Below are positions 22,133 through 29,402 of a stretch of 30,063 bases of DNA, in pieces. Position 1 is the first letter of the stretch; every line of letters starts with the position of its first letter. A model generated the notes under the pieces. The model was not told the DNA's origin, did no database searches, and saw nothing but the letters and a program-made list of their open reading frames with translations. The stretch comes from a virus: positions 1 to 30,063 of IMG/VR virus record IMGVR_UViG_3300036985_005042; one strand, written 5' to 3'. Position numbers and translations under genes: made by a program.

Positions 22133-24706
22133 ATGGAAAACGTATACAACGAAGTTGGCGCGACATTCGAGCAAAGGCACTTGATGAACCAAACAGAGGC
22201 GAATCTTACCGCCGCCATGCGTCCTTGTCAAGTAGGCGTTATAACTGGTGGTGATAGCAGATTATTAATCAATGACGACGCTGGTAACAAGGCAAAAACG
22301 GTTGTGACTAAAGGCACCGATATTGCGGCTGGCGCAGTGCCTAAGTTTACTACAAAAGGGCAACAAATCGCATCCGCTATTACTGATGATGGATCAACGG
22401 TAGAAGTAAGCTCTCCACTATTAGTCGACGGCTCATTATCGGTCATAGATCAAGTAATCGAAGTTGAATCTACAGTTTTGCCGTCGAGAAATACAGTGAC
22501 ATTATGGGAAACAGGATTTGCCGATCCTGACAATATCGTAGTGTCTTACAATGGGACTACAAGAAAAGTTACAGTTACAAATAAACTTGGTGGGGCTAAT
22601 AAAATATCTGCGTTGTTCCAAGGGAATTATGTGCTTGCGTTTGAGGTTACTTCTTACGAAAGCGCGGCACACGATGCGGCGGATAATGAGTATTGGCTTT
22701 ATCATAATGGCACAAGCTTTGTATGGGCAAATTCTTTCCCAGGCATGGAATATATTTTAATTTCTCTTGCGTATCGTGATGGAGCCAATTTTTGCATTAG
22801 AGAATGCCATGGGGCACAACTTCCATCCGCCTCACATGAGTTAAATCATAAAAACGTAGGGGCAACTTTGGCTTCAGGTGGTGACTTATCAAACTACACT
22901 CTTAATAATACTACCGAAACAAATCGCCGCCCTCAAATTTCTGAAACTATTATTAGTGATGATGGCTTAAACACCACAAATCCCGCTCTTACCACGAATA
23001 GTTATTCATGGTTGTATTTATCAGGTGCAAACTCCGCAAATATGGAATCTGACAAAACCGAAATAGTTAATTTATCAACGAATAGACCATATTATAATCA
23101 GTTTACTGGTGGAGCTTGGGAACAAACGCTAATGGGAAATGGAGCATATCAAAAACTATTTGTTATGGCTATACCATCAACATCAGATACCGAATGCCAA
23201 AAGAAACGATACTTATTTATTCAAGGACAATCATCAAGCACGACGCTTGCAACTATTCAAGCTTTGACTTTCGCAAATGTCAATCTTGGTCATATTGCTA
23301 ATGTACTCCCCGAGTTCGTGCCGATTGCTGAAATTATAATACAATATAATTCTGCTGGTGGTGGTACATGGCAATTAATAAGCGTATCTAAATTACTTGG
23401 TTCTCAAAAACAGCAGATTGGAATTATTGCTGGTAATTATTTGTCAACGGTGTCAACAACTGCCCCAATAAGCGGGAATGGGACGGCTGGGTCACCAATA
23501 GTATTAAATTCATTAGGAACTCAAAATAGTATTGCTAAATTTGATGCAAACGGGCATCCATCGAATAGCTCGATTGCCGATGATGGGATAACGGTTGAAA
23601 CTACCAGTGATTTGGTAATCAAGAAAAATGGTGCTAAAATATTATTAGGGAATGCCTCTACTATTGGTAACGGAGGAGAGGGTGATCCTTATGGGGTAAT
23701 ATGCAGAAGAATAATTCCTTTAGGACAGGGAGCTTCTCAAGAAAAAACAGAATTGATTATATTTAATGCAAACGATCCAACAGAGGGAATCAGTGGTGCT
23801 GATCGAATTGGGTTAAGAGCACCTGAATTATTATTACAAACATTTGATAATTCTGACGTTGAAGATATTGACAACGATAATGGTTATGTACCACATATTC
23901 AGCTTGATAAAGATGGTTATCTAAATTCAGTCCACAAAAACGGGGAAGCGCTTGTCGTTAATGGTGCAATAAAAAAAGGTGCGACTATAACCGATCAAAG
24001 TAAAACAAGAGGGTTAGACATTGTTGGTTATTTAGATGCAGATTGTGGCAGCACTGCGCATGCAGTTACTATTACTGGTAAAAATTCAAATATTTCGCAT
24101 GGTTGTGTTGCTATAAACGCTGTAAAAAATACGAGTACCAGTTTGGATGCGGGAGATGTAATTCTTGATATAGAAAATAACGGTACTAATAAAGTGCAGG
24201 TTCAAGGCAATGGTGATATAACTACGCTGGCAGGTGTTTCTGCTGCTAAATTATCAGTAGGGGCGACAAACAGCTCAATACCAACTTATGCTGTTGCTCA
24301 ATTCGATAGTGCTTCAAAAGGGTTATTAATACCAAGAGTGACCCGCACTGCCAGGGATGATTTAATTGATAACTCTGCGACCTCAGGAATCATCGCGTAC
24401 AACTCAACAGATAATCAGCTATTTGTAAAAGGTGGGGCAAACTACTTATTATCAGTTCCTGCGTGCCCAGCGCATGGAACTTTGGTTGGTAATTTTGCAG
24501 CTACAACAATATCACTTAATCCAAACTTCAAATACGCAAGAGCTGAAAGTATTTTTTGGTATCGACTTGGAAAAGTTGGTAGTGCAGTAGCGGAAGAGAA
24601 GTATGTAAATGCGGTTGATATTGGTAGTGGTATTTACGGGCTGCAATACACTGGATTAGGTGATTCATTCCCACAAGTTCTTGAATGGCGATTGGTGCAA
24701 ATATGA
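22133..24706 (+). CDS. tail fibre / receptor-binding protein
   Basis: The ATG lies after AAGGGG in this 857-residue protein. The N-terminus (MENVYNEVGATFEQRHLMNQ) is likely the attachment domain. The body is beta-rich with glycine, serine and asparagine repeats. Two similar segments read GQQIASAITDDGSTVEVSS (about 83) and NSSIADDGITVETTSD (about 480), so the shaft has internal repeats. Near the C-terminus DSASKGLLIPRVTRTARD and SGIIAYNSTDNQLFVKGG match a module common in fibre proteins of phages and in adhesins of Bacteroidota. The last 90 residues are probably the receptor-binding tip. No intramolecular chaperone domain is visible. Confidence 0.82.
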   Translation: MENVYNEVGATFEQRHLMNQTEANLTAAMRPCQVGVITGGDSRLLINDDAGNKAKTVVTKGTDIAAGAVPKFTTKGQQIASAITDDGSTVEVSSPLLVDGSLSVIDQVIEVESTVLPSRNTVTLWETGFADPDNIVVSYNGTTRKVTVTNKLGGANKISALFQGNYVLAFEVTSYESAAHDAADNEYWLYHNGTSFVWANSFPGMEYILISLAYRDGANFCIRECHGAQLPSASHELNHKNVGATLASGGDLSNYTLNNTTETNRRPQISETIISDDGLNTTNPALTTNSYSWLYLSGANSANMESDKTEIVNLSTNRPYYNQFTGGAWEQTLMGNGAYQKLFVMAIPSTSDTECQKKRYLFIQGQSSSTTLATIQALTFANVNLGHIANVLPEFVPIAEIIIQYNSAGGGTWQLISVSKLLGSQKQQIGIIAGNYLSTVSTTAPISGNGTAGSPIVLNSLGTQNSIAKFDANGHPSNSSIADDGITVETTSDLVIKKNGAKILLGNASTIGNGGEGDPYGVICRRIIPLGQGASQEKTELIIFNANDPTEGISGADRIGLRAPELLLQTFDNSDVEDIDNDNGYVPHIQLDKDGYLNSVHKNGEALVVNGAIKKGATITDQSKTRGLDIVGYLDADCGSTAHAVTITGKNSNISHGCVAINAVKNTSTSLDAGDVILDIENNGTNKVQVQGNGDITTLAGVSAAKLSVGATNSSIPTYAVAQFDSASKGLLIPRVTRTARDDLIDNSATSGIIAYNSTDNQLFVKGGANYLLSVPACPAHGTLVGNFAATTISLNPNFKYARAESIFWYRLGKVGSAVAEEKYVNAVDIGSGIYGLQYTGLGDSFPQVLEWRLVQI

Positions 24707-25221
24707 AAATATATATTCCTATGGAAACAAGACAACACGTTGAGCCATTAGCACTTGGTTCCATTTTAGATCAAACTATTTCATGCGATGTCGTATGCTG
24801 TTTTACCGACGGCGTAATAAATACAAATAGTAATATTCGGAACCCAAAAGACAACAAAGCTAAGTTTGAAGGGGAAGGGTTAGGCAGGAACATAGCTTTG
24901 CAAATGGCAATTGAAGCGGACGACGAGTTTTTTATCATGCAAGATCGTGATATTGTTCATTTAAAAGAAAATAATTTCAATGATGCAATTGAAATGCTTA
25001 AAAAAAATCAAAAAATTGATGCTGTTATTCTTCCGTTCGTTGATGGAATACAGCCTTCTCATAAACGCATTGCATGTACTGTAATAAGAACAAGCTCTAT
25101 TATCAATTTTAAATTTATCACGGATTATAAAAATGGAGTTTGTTGTCATTGTAATAAATTTTCAAATGAAATAACTACCGAATGGCTTGGGATTGAAAAA
25201 AGAATATACGAGATAATTTGA
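24703..25221 (+). CDS. glycosyltransferase family 2-like protein
   Basis: The ATG at 24703 overlaps the fibre stop (ATGA). The 172-residue product begins MKIYIPMETRQHVEPLALGS, then ILDQTISCDVVCCFTDG, which resembles the nucleotide-sugar-binding start of GT-A glycosyltransferases. FIMQDRDIVHLKE supplies a DxD-like Asp-Arg-Asp metal site, and EGLGRNIALQMAIEA resembles the helix before it. It is shorter than complete family 2 enzymes and lacks a clear acceptor domain. Placed right after the fibre, it might glycosylate the fibre or host surface sugar. Both the fold and the role are inferences. Confidence 0.5.
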   Translation: MKIYIPMETRQHVEPLALGSILDQTISCDVVCCFTDGVINTNSNIRNPKDNKAKFEGEGLGRNIALQMAIEADDEFFIMQDRDIVHLKENNFNDAIEMLKKNQKIDAVILPFVDGIQPSHKRIACTVIRTSSIINFKFITDYKNGVCCHCNKFSNEITTEWLGIEKRIYEII

Positions 25222-25222
25222 T

Positions 25223-25822
25223 ATGAAGATATTAATAATAGACGACGACATTCAAAAAGCGAATTTGCTTTCAGAGCGAATAAGCGAACATGAAATATCT
25301 ATCGAGACTGATCCATTTAAGGCGGTTAGCAAAATAAGAAACAGATACGATGCCGTTTTGTGTGATGTGTTTTTTGATGCTAAAGAGCAGGGTGGAAAAA
25401 TCCTTGACATGTTTATATCTGCAAAAAGTTGCCGGCTGCCAGTTTTGTACAGTGCAGCAAAAGAAGCTATTATAAACAAGCCTGTAGAAAGTGCAGCCTA
25501 CGACTTCAATGATTTAATAGAAAAATTGCCGATGCTTTTACGCAACTTGGGGGAAGAACAGTACGAGGAACAACCAAGTAATAACAATGGTAAAATATTT
25601 GGTCGTAGGGAATCAGATAGCAAGCCTCAATACAACAAAGATTTGTGTGATTTACGCCATGTTGAGGAGTTAAAATCAATCGAAAAAATAGAAACTAATC
25701 ATGACAAATTAAGTCTTGAGGTAAAAAACCTTAAAGACGCGACGAACAACAAATTTCTATCGCTTGCAGTAGCTTTAATTATGTTACTAATAGGGATTAT
25801 AACTAAACAATACATCCATTAA
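25223..25822 (+). CDS. receiver-like domain fused to coiled coil and C-terminal membrane anchor
   Basis: Residues 1-90 of this 199-residue protein look like a response-regulator receiver: KILIIDDDI with the acidic pair at Asp7-Asp9, YDAVLCDVFFD with phospho-acceptor Asp48, LPVLYSA with Ser77, and NKPV with Lys86-Pro87. The gap from Ser77 to Lys86 is only nine residues, shorter than in full receivers, so one helix/strand unit is reduced. A charged linker (105-140), a coiled coil (HVEELKSIEKIETNHDKLSL) and one membrane helix (about 176-194, LAVALIMLLIGII) follow. The coiled coil plus anchor resembles XhlA-type lysis proteins. It starts one base after the previous stop and precedes the holin. 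Phosphorylation is unproven. Confidence 0.6.
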   Translation: MKILIIDDDIQKANLLSERISEHEISIETDPFKAVSKIRNRYDAVLCDVFFDAKEQGGKILDMFISAKSCRLPVLYSAAKEAIINKPVESAAYDFNDLIEKLPMLLRNLGEEQYEEQPSNNNGKIFGRRESDSKPQYNKDLCDLRHVEELKSIEKIETNHDKLSLEVKNLKDATNNKFLSLAVALIMLLIGIITKQYIH

Positions 25823-25836
25823 CCGAGGGTATTATT

Positions 25837-25938
25837 ATGACAAAAGAAAAAATATGCATCGTGGCGAAGCACACTTTATATTTATTAGAATCGGTATTAT
25901 TTGTACAATTATTGGCTATCGTGTTGGTTAAAATTTAA
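25837..25938 (+). CDS. 33-residue membrane peptide
   Basis: The ATG at 25837 follows GAGGGT by seven bases. The peptide begins MTKEKICIVAKH and then has a hydrophobic run (VLFVQLLAIVLVKI) that can span the membrane. It lies between the receiver-coiled-coil gene and the holin-like gene, so a lysis-related role is possible. Size alone limits certainty. Confidence 0.5.
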   Translation: MTKEKICIVAKHTLYLLESVLFVQLLAIVLVKI

Positions 25939-25952
25939 CTTCATAGGTAGAT

Positions 25953-26159
25953 ATGAAAACAAGCGCAAAATGGCGGTTAAATGCCCGTGATTACGTTCAA
26001 GGGGTGTTAGTGTCGGTACTGTCAAGTGTCGGGGCATTAGCGGTCACCATGCTAAGCAATGGCGGTAAAATAGAGTGGAAAACCATTGGTGTGACTGCTA
26101 TTGCATCAGCTATAGGTTATTTGCTTAAAAAGCTTCCTCAAAGTGACGTGCAAAAATGA
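25953..26159 (+). CDS. holin-like membrane protein
   Basis: An AGGTAG site precedes this 68-residue gene. After a basic N-terminus (MKTSAKWRLNARD) come two hydrophobic segments, about 16-33 (VQGVLVSVLSSVGALAVT) and 43-59 (TIGVTAIASAIGYLLKK), with a short polar turn and a charged C-terminus. This suits a class II holin, which makes the membrane lesion releasing endolysin. The M15 peptidase gene follows 735 bases later. No sequence family is certain. Confidence 0.65.
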   Translation: MKTSAKWRLNARDYVQGVLVSVLSSVGALAVTMLSNGGKIEWKTIGVTAIASAIGYLLKKLPQSDVQK

Positions 26160-26204
26160 TAATCGACACCGCTGTGAATAAAAATGCAAAATAATTAAAA
26201 AACA

Positions 26205-26234
26205 TTGCACACTTGGTAAAAAATGTAGTATATT
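26205..26234 (+). promoter_or_regulatory. sigma70-type promoter for the structured RNA
   Basis: TTGCAC at 26205-26210 and TATATT at 26229-26234 are 18 bp apart. The expected start is at about 26240-26242, exactly where the long-range stem of the RNA begins. It could also supply an independent transcript for the lysis genes if the terminator is read through. Confidence 0.6.
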
Positions 26235-26239
26235 ACTGC

Positions 26240-26343
26240 AGAGCTTAGGAACTCACTAAACAAAAATTGCCCGCTTATGTACTCCCGTGCGTAAGTTTAA
26301 CCCGAATACGAACCCTAAGCTCTAGTTCGGGTTTGGGCTTTTT
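26240..26343 (+). ncRNA. candidate structured RNA, about 104 nt, between holin and endolysin operon
   Basis: The 202-base gap 26160-26361 holds no gene but is dense in structure. P1: AGAGCTTAGG (26240-26249) pairs perfectly with CCTAAGCTCT (26314-26323). P2: CTTATGTAC (26274-26282) pairs with GTGCGTAAG (26287-26295) with two GU pairs and loop TCCC. P3: AACCCGAA (26299-26306) pairs perfectly with TTCGGGTT (26326-26333). P1 and P3 cross, so they form a pseudoknot or are alternatives. The 2-base link between P1 and P3 makes a stacked H-type form difficult, so switching is favoured. A T5 tract ends the unit. It may be an independent small RNA or a cis-acting leader for 26362. I match it to no known family. 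Confidence 0.65.
26299..26343 (+). terminator. intrinsic terminator of the structured RNA
   Basis: AACCCGAA/TTCGGGTT forms an 8-bp stem around a 19-base loop, followed by TGGGC and TTTTTAATTTT. Five bases lie between stem and T-run, so pairing of GGGC (26335-26338) with GCCC (26269-26272) or a shift to the second AACCC (26311-26315) may form the final hairpin. It lies 18 bases before the next gene, a layout seen in attenuators. Confidence 0.6.
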
Positions 26344-26361
26344 AATTTTAAAGGGGGTTTT

Positions 26362-26898
26362 ATGCAATATCGTGAGATGATTAAAAATGTCGATGTGATT
26401 CGAGAAGGGGACGAGTACAACCAAAATGGTACATGGGTAAAGTTCGAATTATCTATTGGCGAGGTACTTTCAGAGATTGCCGATTCTCGCCGACCTCTGC
26501 CCGACTTGGCGTCTTTGCCGGTTGGTAAAATTGTTTGGCATGAGCCGGTGTTAATTAAATCTAATGGATATGTTTTTAAAGCTGCTTATGTGACAAGCGG
26601 TGGAGAGATATTTGGATTGAACAAAGACGGTCATTCTCGTAGTTGTTACAACTATCAAGCTGTGCATTATAACGCAATGCCCGAAGAACCTGAGCAGCAA
26701 AAAACGAAAATGGTTGATCTAACCGATCTCGAAATTATCGAGGCGTTGAAGCAAAATGGTTGTGTTTTGAAACATACCCTTGGGGCGTTACATGGGTGTT
26801 GGACTTCTACTATGCAAAAACAAAACTATAAAATCTGCTACAACCATTTTGCCGATCCACAGGTTTGGCAAGAGTTGAAGAAAGAGGTGCCGGTATGA
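26362..26898 (+). CDS. 178-residue unknown protein downstream of the structured RNA
   Basis: The ATG follows AAAGGGGG by six bases. The first half is beta-rich (KIVWHEPVLIKSNGYVFKAA, YVTSGGEIFGLNKDG). The second half has a helical segment (LTDLEIIEALKQNGCVLKHT) then HGCWTSTMQKQNYKICYN and ends WQELKKEVPV. There is no signal peptide or membrane segment. It is the first gene after the RNA and overlaps the endolysin start (ATGA), so its expression may depend on the RNA. Family not recognised. Confidence 0.65.
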   Translation: MQYREMIKNVDVIREGDEYNQNGTWVKFELSIGEVLSEIADSRRPLPDLASLPVGKIVWHEPVLIKSNGYVFKAAYVTSGGEIFGLNKDGHSRSCYNYQAVHYNAMPEEPEQQKTKMVDLTDLEIIEALKQNGCVLKHTLGALHGCWTSTMQKQNYKICYNHFADPQVWQELKKEVPV

Positions 26899-27380
26899 GC
26901 TTGCTATATCCAAAATACGCACAATTAAAACTCGGTGTCCCTACATCTCCAAAGCCAACAGATTGTTTATTCATCGACGTTCCCGAGGAATTGCGCGATC
27001 ATTTTCCAAAACGTATTTACGTAGGAAGATGTATTGCAACACCGCTTGCTAATGCTCTTGCGGCAATTGCGTCTCGCCGGCTTCACGATCTAATTGAGAC
27101 GTGGGACGGATGCTATAACGTTCGTAAGGCTAGAAAAAATAGCCTCGATTGGTCTCTTCACTCTTGGGGTGTGGCGGTTGATTTTAACCAAGTTAATAAC
27201 CCTCAAGGTATTATTCCTGATATTAAAGTTAGGATTAACAAAAAACTTGTAGAGTGTTTTACAGATAATGGATTTGAATGGGGTGGTGATTGGCATTTGC
27301 CAAGTACTGATTGTATGCACTTTCAACTTTCAAAAGAGACTTTTGACAAACAGTATGAGCGTTTTTACGAGGTGAAATAA
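26895..27380 (+). CDS. M15-family peptidase endolysin
   Basis: The ATG at 26895 overlaps the previous stop, with GAGGTG upstream; the protein has 161 residues. The zinc site of D-Ala-D-Ala/L-Ala-D-Glu peptidases is visible: SLHSWGVAVDFN gives His89 and Asp96, and DCMHFQL gives Asp139 and His142, with the conserved FEWGGDWH before it. It cuts peptide links in peptidoglycan. With no signal peptide it needs the holin to reach the wall. No separate wall-binding domain is present. Its stop overlaps the next start (TAATG). Confidence 0.85.
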   Translation: MSLLYPKYAQLKLGVPTSPKPTDCLFIDVPEELRDHFPKRIYVGRCIATPLANALAAIASRRLHDLIETWDGCYNVRKARKNSLDWSLHSWGVAVDFNQVNNPQGIIPDIKVRINKKLVECFTDNGFEWGGDWHLPSTDCMHFQLSKETFDKQYERFYEVK

Positions 27381-27559
27381 TGCCACTAACCTACGACGAA
27401 GCCGCCGATTTGATGCCTGAGTTTATTACGAGTTGTAAGTATTTTCGAGATGTAACAGTGCCAAAAGTAGCTTACGGGTGTGCCTTTGGTCAATCCGAAA
27501 AAGTGGCTAACCATATTTTTTCATGCCGAAACTGTCCGCTTGGAAGGAATGGTGAGTGA
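27380..27559 (+). CDS. 59-residue cysteine-containing protein
   Basis: It starts in a TAATG overlap with the endolysin, with GAGGTGA ahead of it, and ends overlapping the HNH gene. The sequence starts MPLTYDEAADLMPEFITSCK, then has VAYGCAFG and ends FSCRNCPLGRNGE. Four cysteines, two as CRNC, could bind zinc. Function unknown, but precise overlaps on both sides argue for a real gene. Confidence 0.6.
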   Translation: MPLTYDEAADLMPEFITSCKYFRDVTVPKVAYGCAFGQSEKVANHIFSCRNCPLGRNGE

Positions 27560-27924
27560 TGAAAATTGACCGTGTAAAAGTTTACCAAAAATGCAATGGT
27601 CATTGCGCTTATTGTGGTTGCGAAATAACGATTAAGCAAATGCAAATAGACCATGTATTCCCTCAATTGCTCTCACATCACGAACCTGAGTTTGATAAAA
27701 ATAGATTCGCAAATTTAATGCCTTCTTGTCACAAATGCAATAACCACAAAGGTGGAATGAAGTTAGAGTTTTGGAGAAGTGAACTACAACGTCAAGTTAA
27801 AATGTTACATAACAATAGTCAATTTATGAGAGCTTTAAGATATGGTCAAATTGCAATTACAGAAACACCGATAGTTTTTTATTTTGAAAAACCACCACTT
27901 GACAAAGGAGAAAAACTAACATGA
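27559..27924 (+). CDS. HNH endonuclease
   Basis: Of two possible starts I chose the ATG at 27559 after GGTGAG, giving 121 residues. The HNH core is clear: GHCAYCG zinc pair, then IDHVFP with the catalytic His after Asp, NLMPSCHKCNNHKGG with Asn and the second CxxC. A helical C-terminal part follows. It may be a free-standing homing-type nuclease or assist packaging and DNA processing. It lies far from terminase, with the lysis genes, which fits a mobile HNH gene. It overlaps the next gene by ATGA. Confidence 0.85.
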   Translation: MKIDRVKVYQKCNGHCAYCGCEITIKQMQIDHVFPQLLSHHEPEFDKNRFANLMPSCHKCNNHKGGMKLEFWRSELQRQVKMLHNNSQFMRALRYGQIAITETPIVFYFEKPPLDKGEKLT

Positions 27925-28241
27925 CACAAGATGAATTATTTAAAAAAATAGTCAAATTTAAAACCGATAACCATGATTTGCCTGTAAAGTTTTGTGTTAA
28001 CAATGAAACTTGCTGTGAAGATAGTGGTTGGTCGTTACATAAGATTATAAAAATTGAAATTTCTCCTTGGTATCAAGAAAAAGATCGATTTTATACCGAT
28101 GAAAACAAAATTAAAGACGTTTTAACCGACCAAGCCGAATCAGAATTTGGTATTGATATTTTAGATCATGTTATTGACAAAGTAGTTGAAGAACGATACA
28201 AAAAATTAGTCACGCAAGCAATTTGCATTTACACTGGTTGA
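27921..28241 (+). CDS. 106-residue acidic protein, function unknown
   Basis: AAGGAG stands 12 bases before the ATG, which overlaps the HNH stop. The product is acidic (MTQDELFKKIVKFKTDNHDL ... ERYKKLVTQAICIYTG) with a CVNNETCCEDSGW segment and a helical C-terminal half. No known motif was recognised. Confidence 0.65.
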   Translation: MTQDELFKKIVKFKTDNHDLPVKFCVNNETCCEDSGWSLHKIIKIEISPWYQEKDRFYTDENKIKDVLTDQAESEFGIDILDHVIDKVVEERYKKLVTQAICIYTG

Positions 28242-28244
28242 CAA

Positions 28245-28337
28245 ATGAGAACCAACATGAAAAACCTTAAAATAAAAACAAACTTAGAGTTTGTTGAAAT
28301 TGCATTTTTTTTAAATGGTATTATATGTCGCAGTTAA
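28245..28337 (+). CDS. possible 30-residue peptide
   Basis: A frame from the ATG at 28245 reads MRTNMKNLKIKTNLEFVEIA then FFLNGIICRS and stops. It has no clear ribosome binding site; a second ATG at 28257 is preceded by GAGA. The 3' end overlaps the next small frame. It may be spurious or a fragment. Confidence 0.22.
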   Translation: MRTNMKNLKIKTNLEFVEIAFFLNGIICRS

Positions 28338-28495
28338 AAATGAATTATTGTTGTTGTGGAAATTATTTAACAACAGATTATTATATCTTTTTGTTGCACC
28401 AATACAGCTGTGACAAAGCTAAGGAAGAAAATTTACAACAACAACCAACTACTAAGTCGCACACAACTTGGAGCAATTATGATAAACTTTCCTGA
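28325..28495 (+). CDS. 56-residue small protein, tentative
   Basis: The frame starts MSQLKMNYCCCGNYLTTDYY, with three adjacent cysteines followed by Gly-Asn, a hydrophobic IFLLHQ segment and a polar C-terminus rich in Gln and Thr. There is no good ribosome binding site. Its 3' end overlaps the start of the broken gene at 28479. Codon pattern suggests coding, but it is not secure. Confidence 0.38.
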   Translation: MSQLKMNYCCCGNYLTTDYYIFLLHQYSCDKAKEENLQQQPTTKSHTTWSNYDKLS

Positions 28496-28674
28496 CAACG
28501 CACGCACAAGAGGACATCGACAATTTTAATAGCAAGAAAATAAACCAATCAAATGTACTCGAAAAATTAATTGCTAAATGGGAAACAGAGATTGGAAGTT
28601 ATATTCCAAATGCTCCTATTTACAGAAAATTTATAGAGGAAGCAAAAGAGTATCTAAGAAAGGCAATAAAGTGA
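28479..28674 (+). pseudogene. small helical protein gene with a one-base frame break
   Basis: An ATG at 28479, well spaced after GGAG, reads MINFPDNARTRGHRQF and stops. One base out of phase, the frame reads EDIDNFNSKKINQSNVLEKL, IAKWETEIGSYIPNAPIYRK and FIEEAKEYLRKAIK, ending at 28674. The pieces join if one base is removed near 28512 (ARTEDIDNF). That would give about 64 residues, mainly helical and charged. The stop overlaps the next gene start (GTGA). Sequence error, +1 shift or true loss cannot be told apart. Confidence 0.5.
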
Positions 28675-28811
28675 CTGAAAATGAAACCATTATTAAATTA
28701 TTGAATTTAATTCCATTGTTGGAATGTAATGTATGTGAAAAAAAAGTAACTAAAAATTGGAAGCAATGCCCACAGTGCGGAACAAAATTTAAGGGAGTGA
28801 AAAATGACTAA
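28671..28811 (+). CDS. 46-residue zinc-ribbon protein
   Basis: GTG at 28671 overlaps the previous stop (GTGA), with AAGG eight bases upstream; a longer frame upstream crosses the coding part of the preceding gene and is rejected. The product reads VTENETIIKLLNLIPLLECN, then CNVC and CPQCGTKF: two CxxC pairs spaced 10 residues, a zinc ribbon. It could bind nucleic acid or protein. The next gene starts inside its last codons. Confidence 0.6.
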   Translation: MTENETIIKLLNLIPLLECNVCEKKVTKNWKQCPQCGTKFKGVKND

Positions 28812-29310
28812 TAATTTTTTCAAAACAGCGTTTTTCGTTTTGGTTATCGTGATATTGCTAATCATTTTGTTTAACCGTGGATGTGAAAAACCTGTTCATA
28901 ACACAACCACAACAACTACAATTTATGACACCATACTAACTCATGACACTATCACTCGCATAATCCCCGCAACCTCGTTTGTGCGGGTAGTGGTGCGTGA
29001 TACAATGATATTACACGACACTACGGAAGGTGAGCTGGTTATTGATACTCTTGGGTGCATTAAGGGTGAGTTTAAAACCCCCGATAGTGCAAAGTTTGAA
29101 TGGCAAGCGTGCTCTATTGACTTACCTTTAGTGTTGCGTGAACCGATTAATTGGGAAGTTAAATACGTTGCACCGCCAAAAATAGTTGCTCATGAAATAC
29201 GAGTTGATACGGTAGTTAGTCCGAGGTTTTGGCGCGAGTTAAAAATAGGTTCGTGCTGCATTGGAATAGGGATTGCTGCAGGGGCTTTGGTTTGGGAGTA
29301 TGCGCGATGA
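28804..29310 (+). CDS. membrane protein with Asp-Thr-rich stretch
   Basis: The 168-residue protein has an N-terminal membrane helix (about 8-23, FVLVIVILLIILF), then a Thr-rich segment and repeated Asp-Thr-Ile motifs (IYDTILTHDTITR, VVRDTMILHDT). A second hydrophobic segment lies at about 148-163 (CCIGIGIAAGALVW). The layout resembles DUF6808-type proteins of Bacteroidota phages (by recall). A cell-envelope role such as a spanin-like helper is possible but unproven. An AAGGGAG site precedes the ATG. The start overlaps the zinc-ribbon gene. Confidence 0.65.
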   Translation: MTNNFFKTAFFVLVIVILLIILFNRGCEKPVHNTTTTTTIYDTILTHDTITRIIPATSFVRVVVRDTMILHDTTEGELVIDTLGCIKGEFKTPDSAKFEWQACSIDLPLVLREPINWEVKYVAPPKIVAHEIRVDTVVSPRFWRELKIGSCCIGIGIAAGALVWEYAR

Positions 29311-29402
29311 TTATTTTCACACCTTATCAACTCCAAAAACTATATTTAAGCAGAGGGTCAAAACATGAAAAAATCAAAGTTTCGTATTGCCTCAGAATGT
29401 GA
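29307..29402 (+). CDS. possible 31-residue peptide
   Basis: An ATG overlapping the previous stop (ATGA), with GGGAG nine bases upstream, reads MIIFTPYQLQKLYLSRGSKH and runs to a TGA at 29402. It overlaps the better supported gene at 29365 by 38 bases. It may be a short coupling peptide or a chance frame. Confidence 0.3.
   Translation: MIIFTPYQLQKLYLSRGSKHEKIKVSYCLRM

Noticed and set aside
22133-24706. Diversity-generating retroelement acting on the tail fibre.
   Set aside because: No reverse transcriptase and no template/variable repeat pair were found in the window.
28578-28670. A longer version of the zinc-ribbon gene starting at an ATG at 28578.
   Set aside because: The extra 31 codons overlap the better coding frame ending at 28674 and lack a ribosome binding site. 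The GTG at 28671 with a GTGA overlap fits the local gene style.
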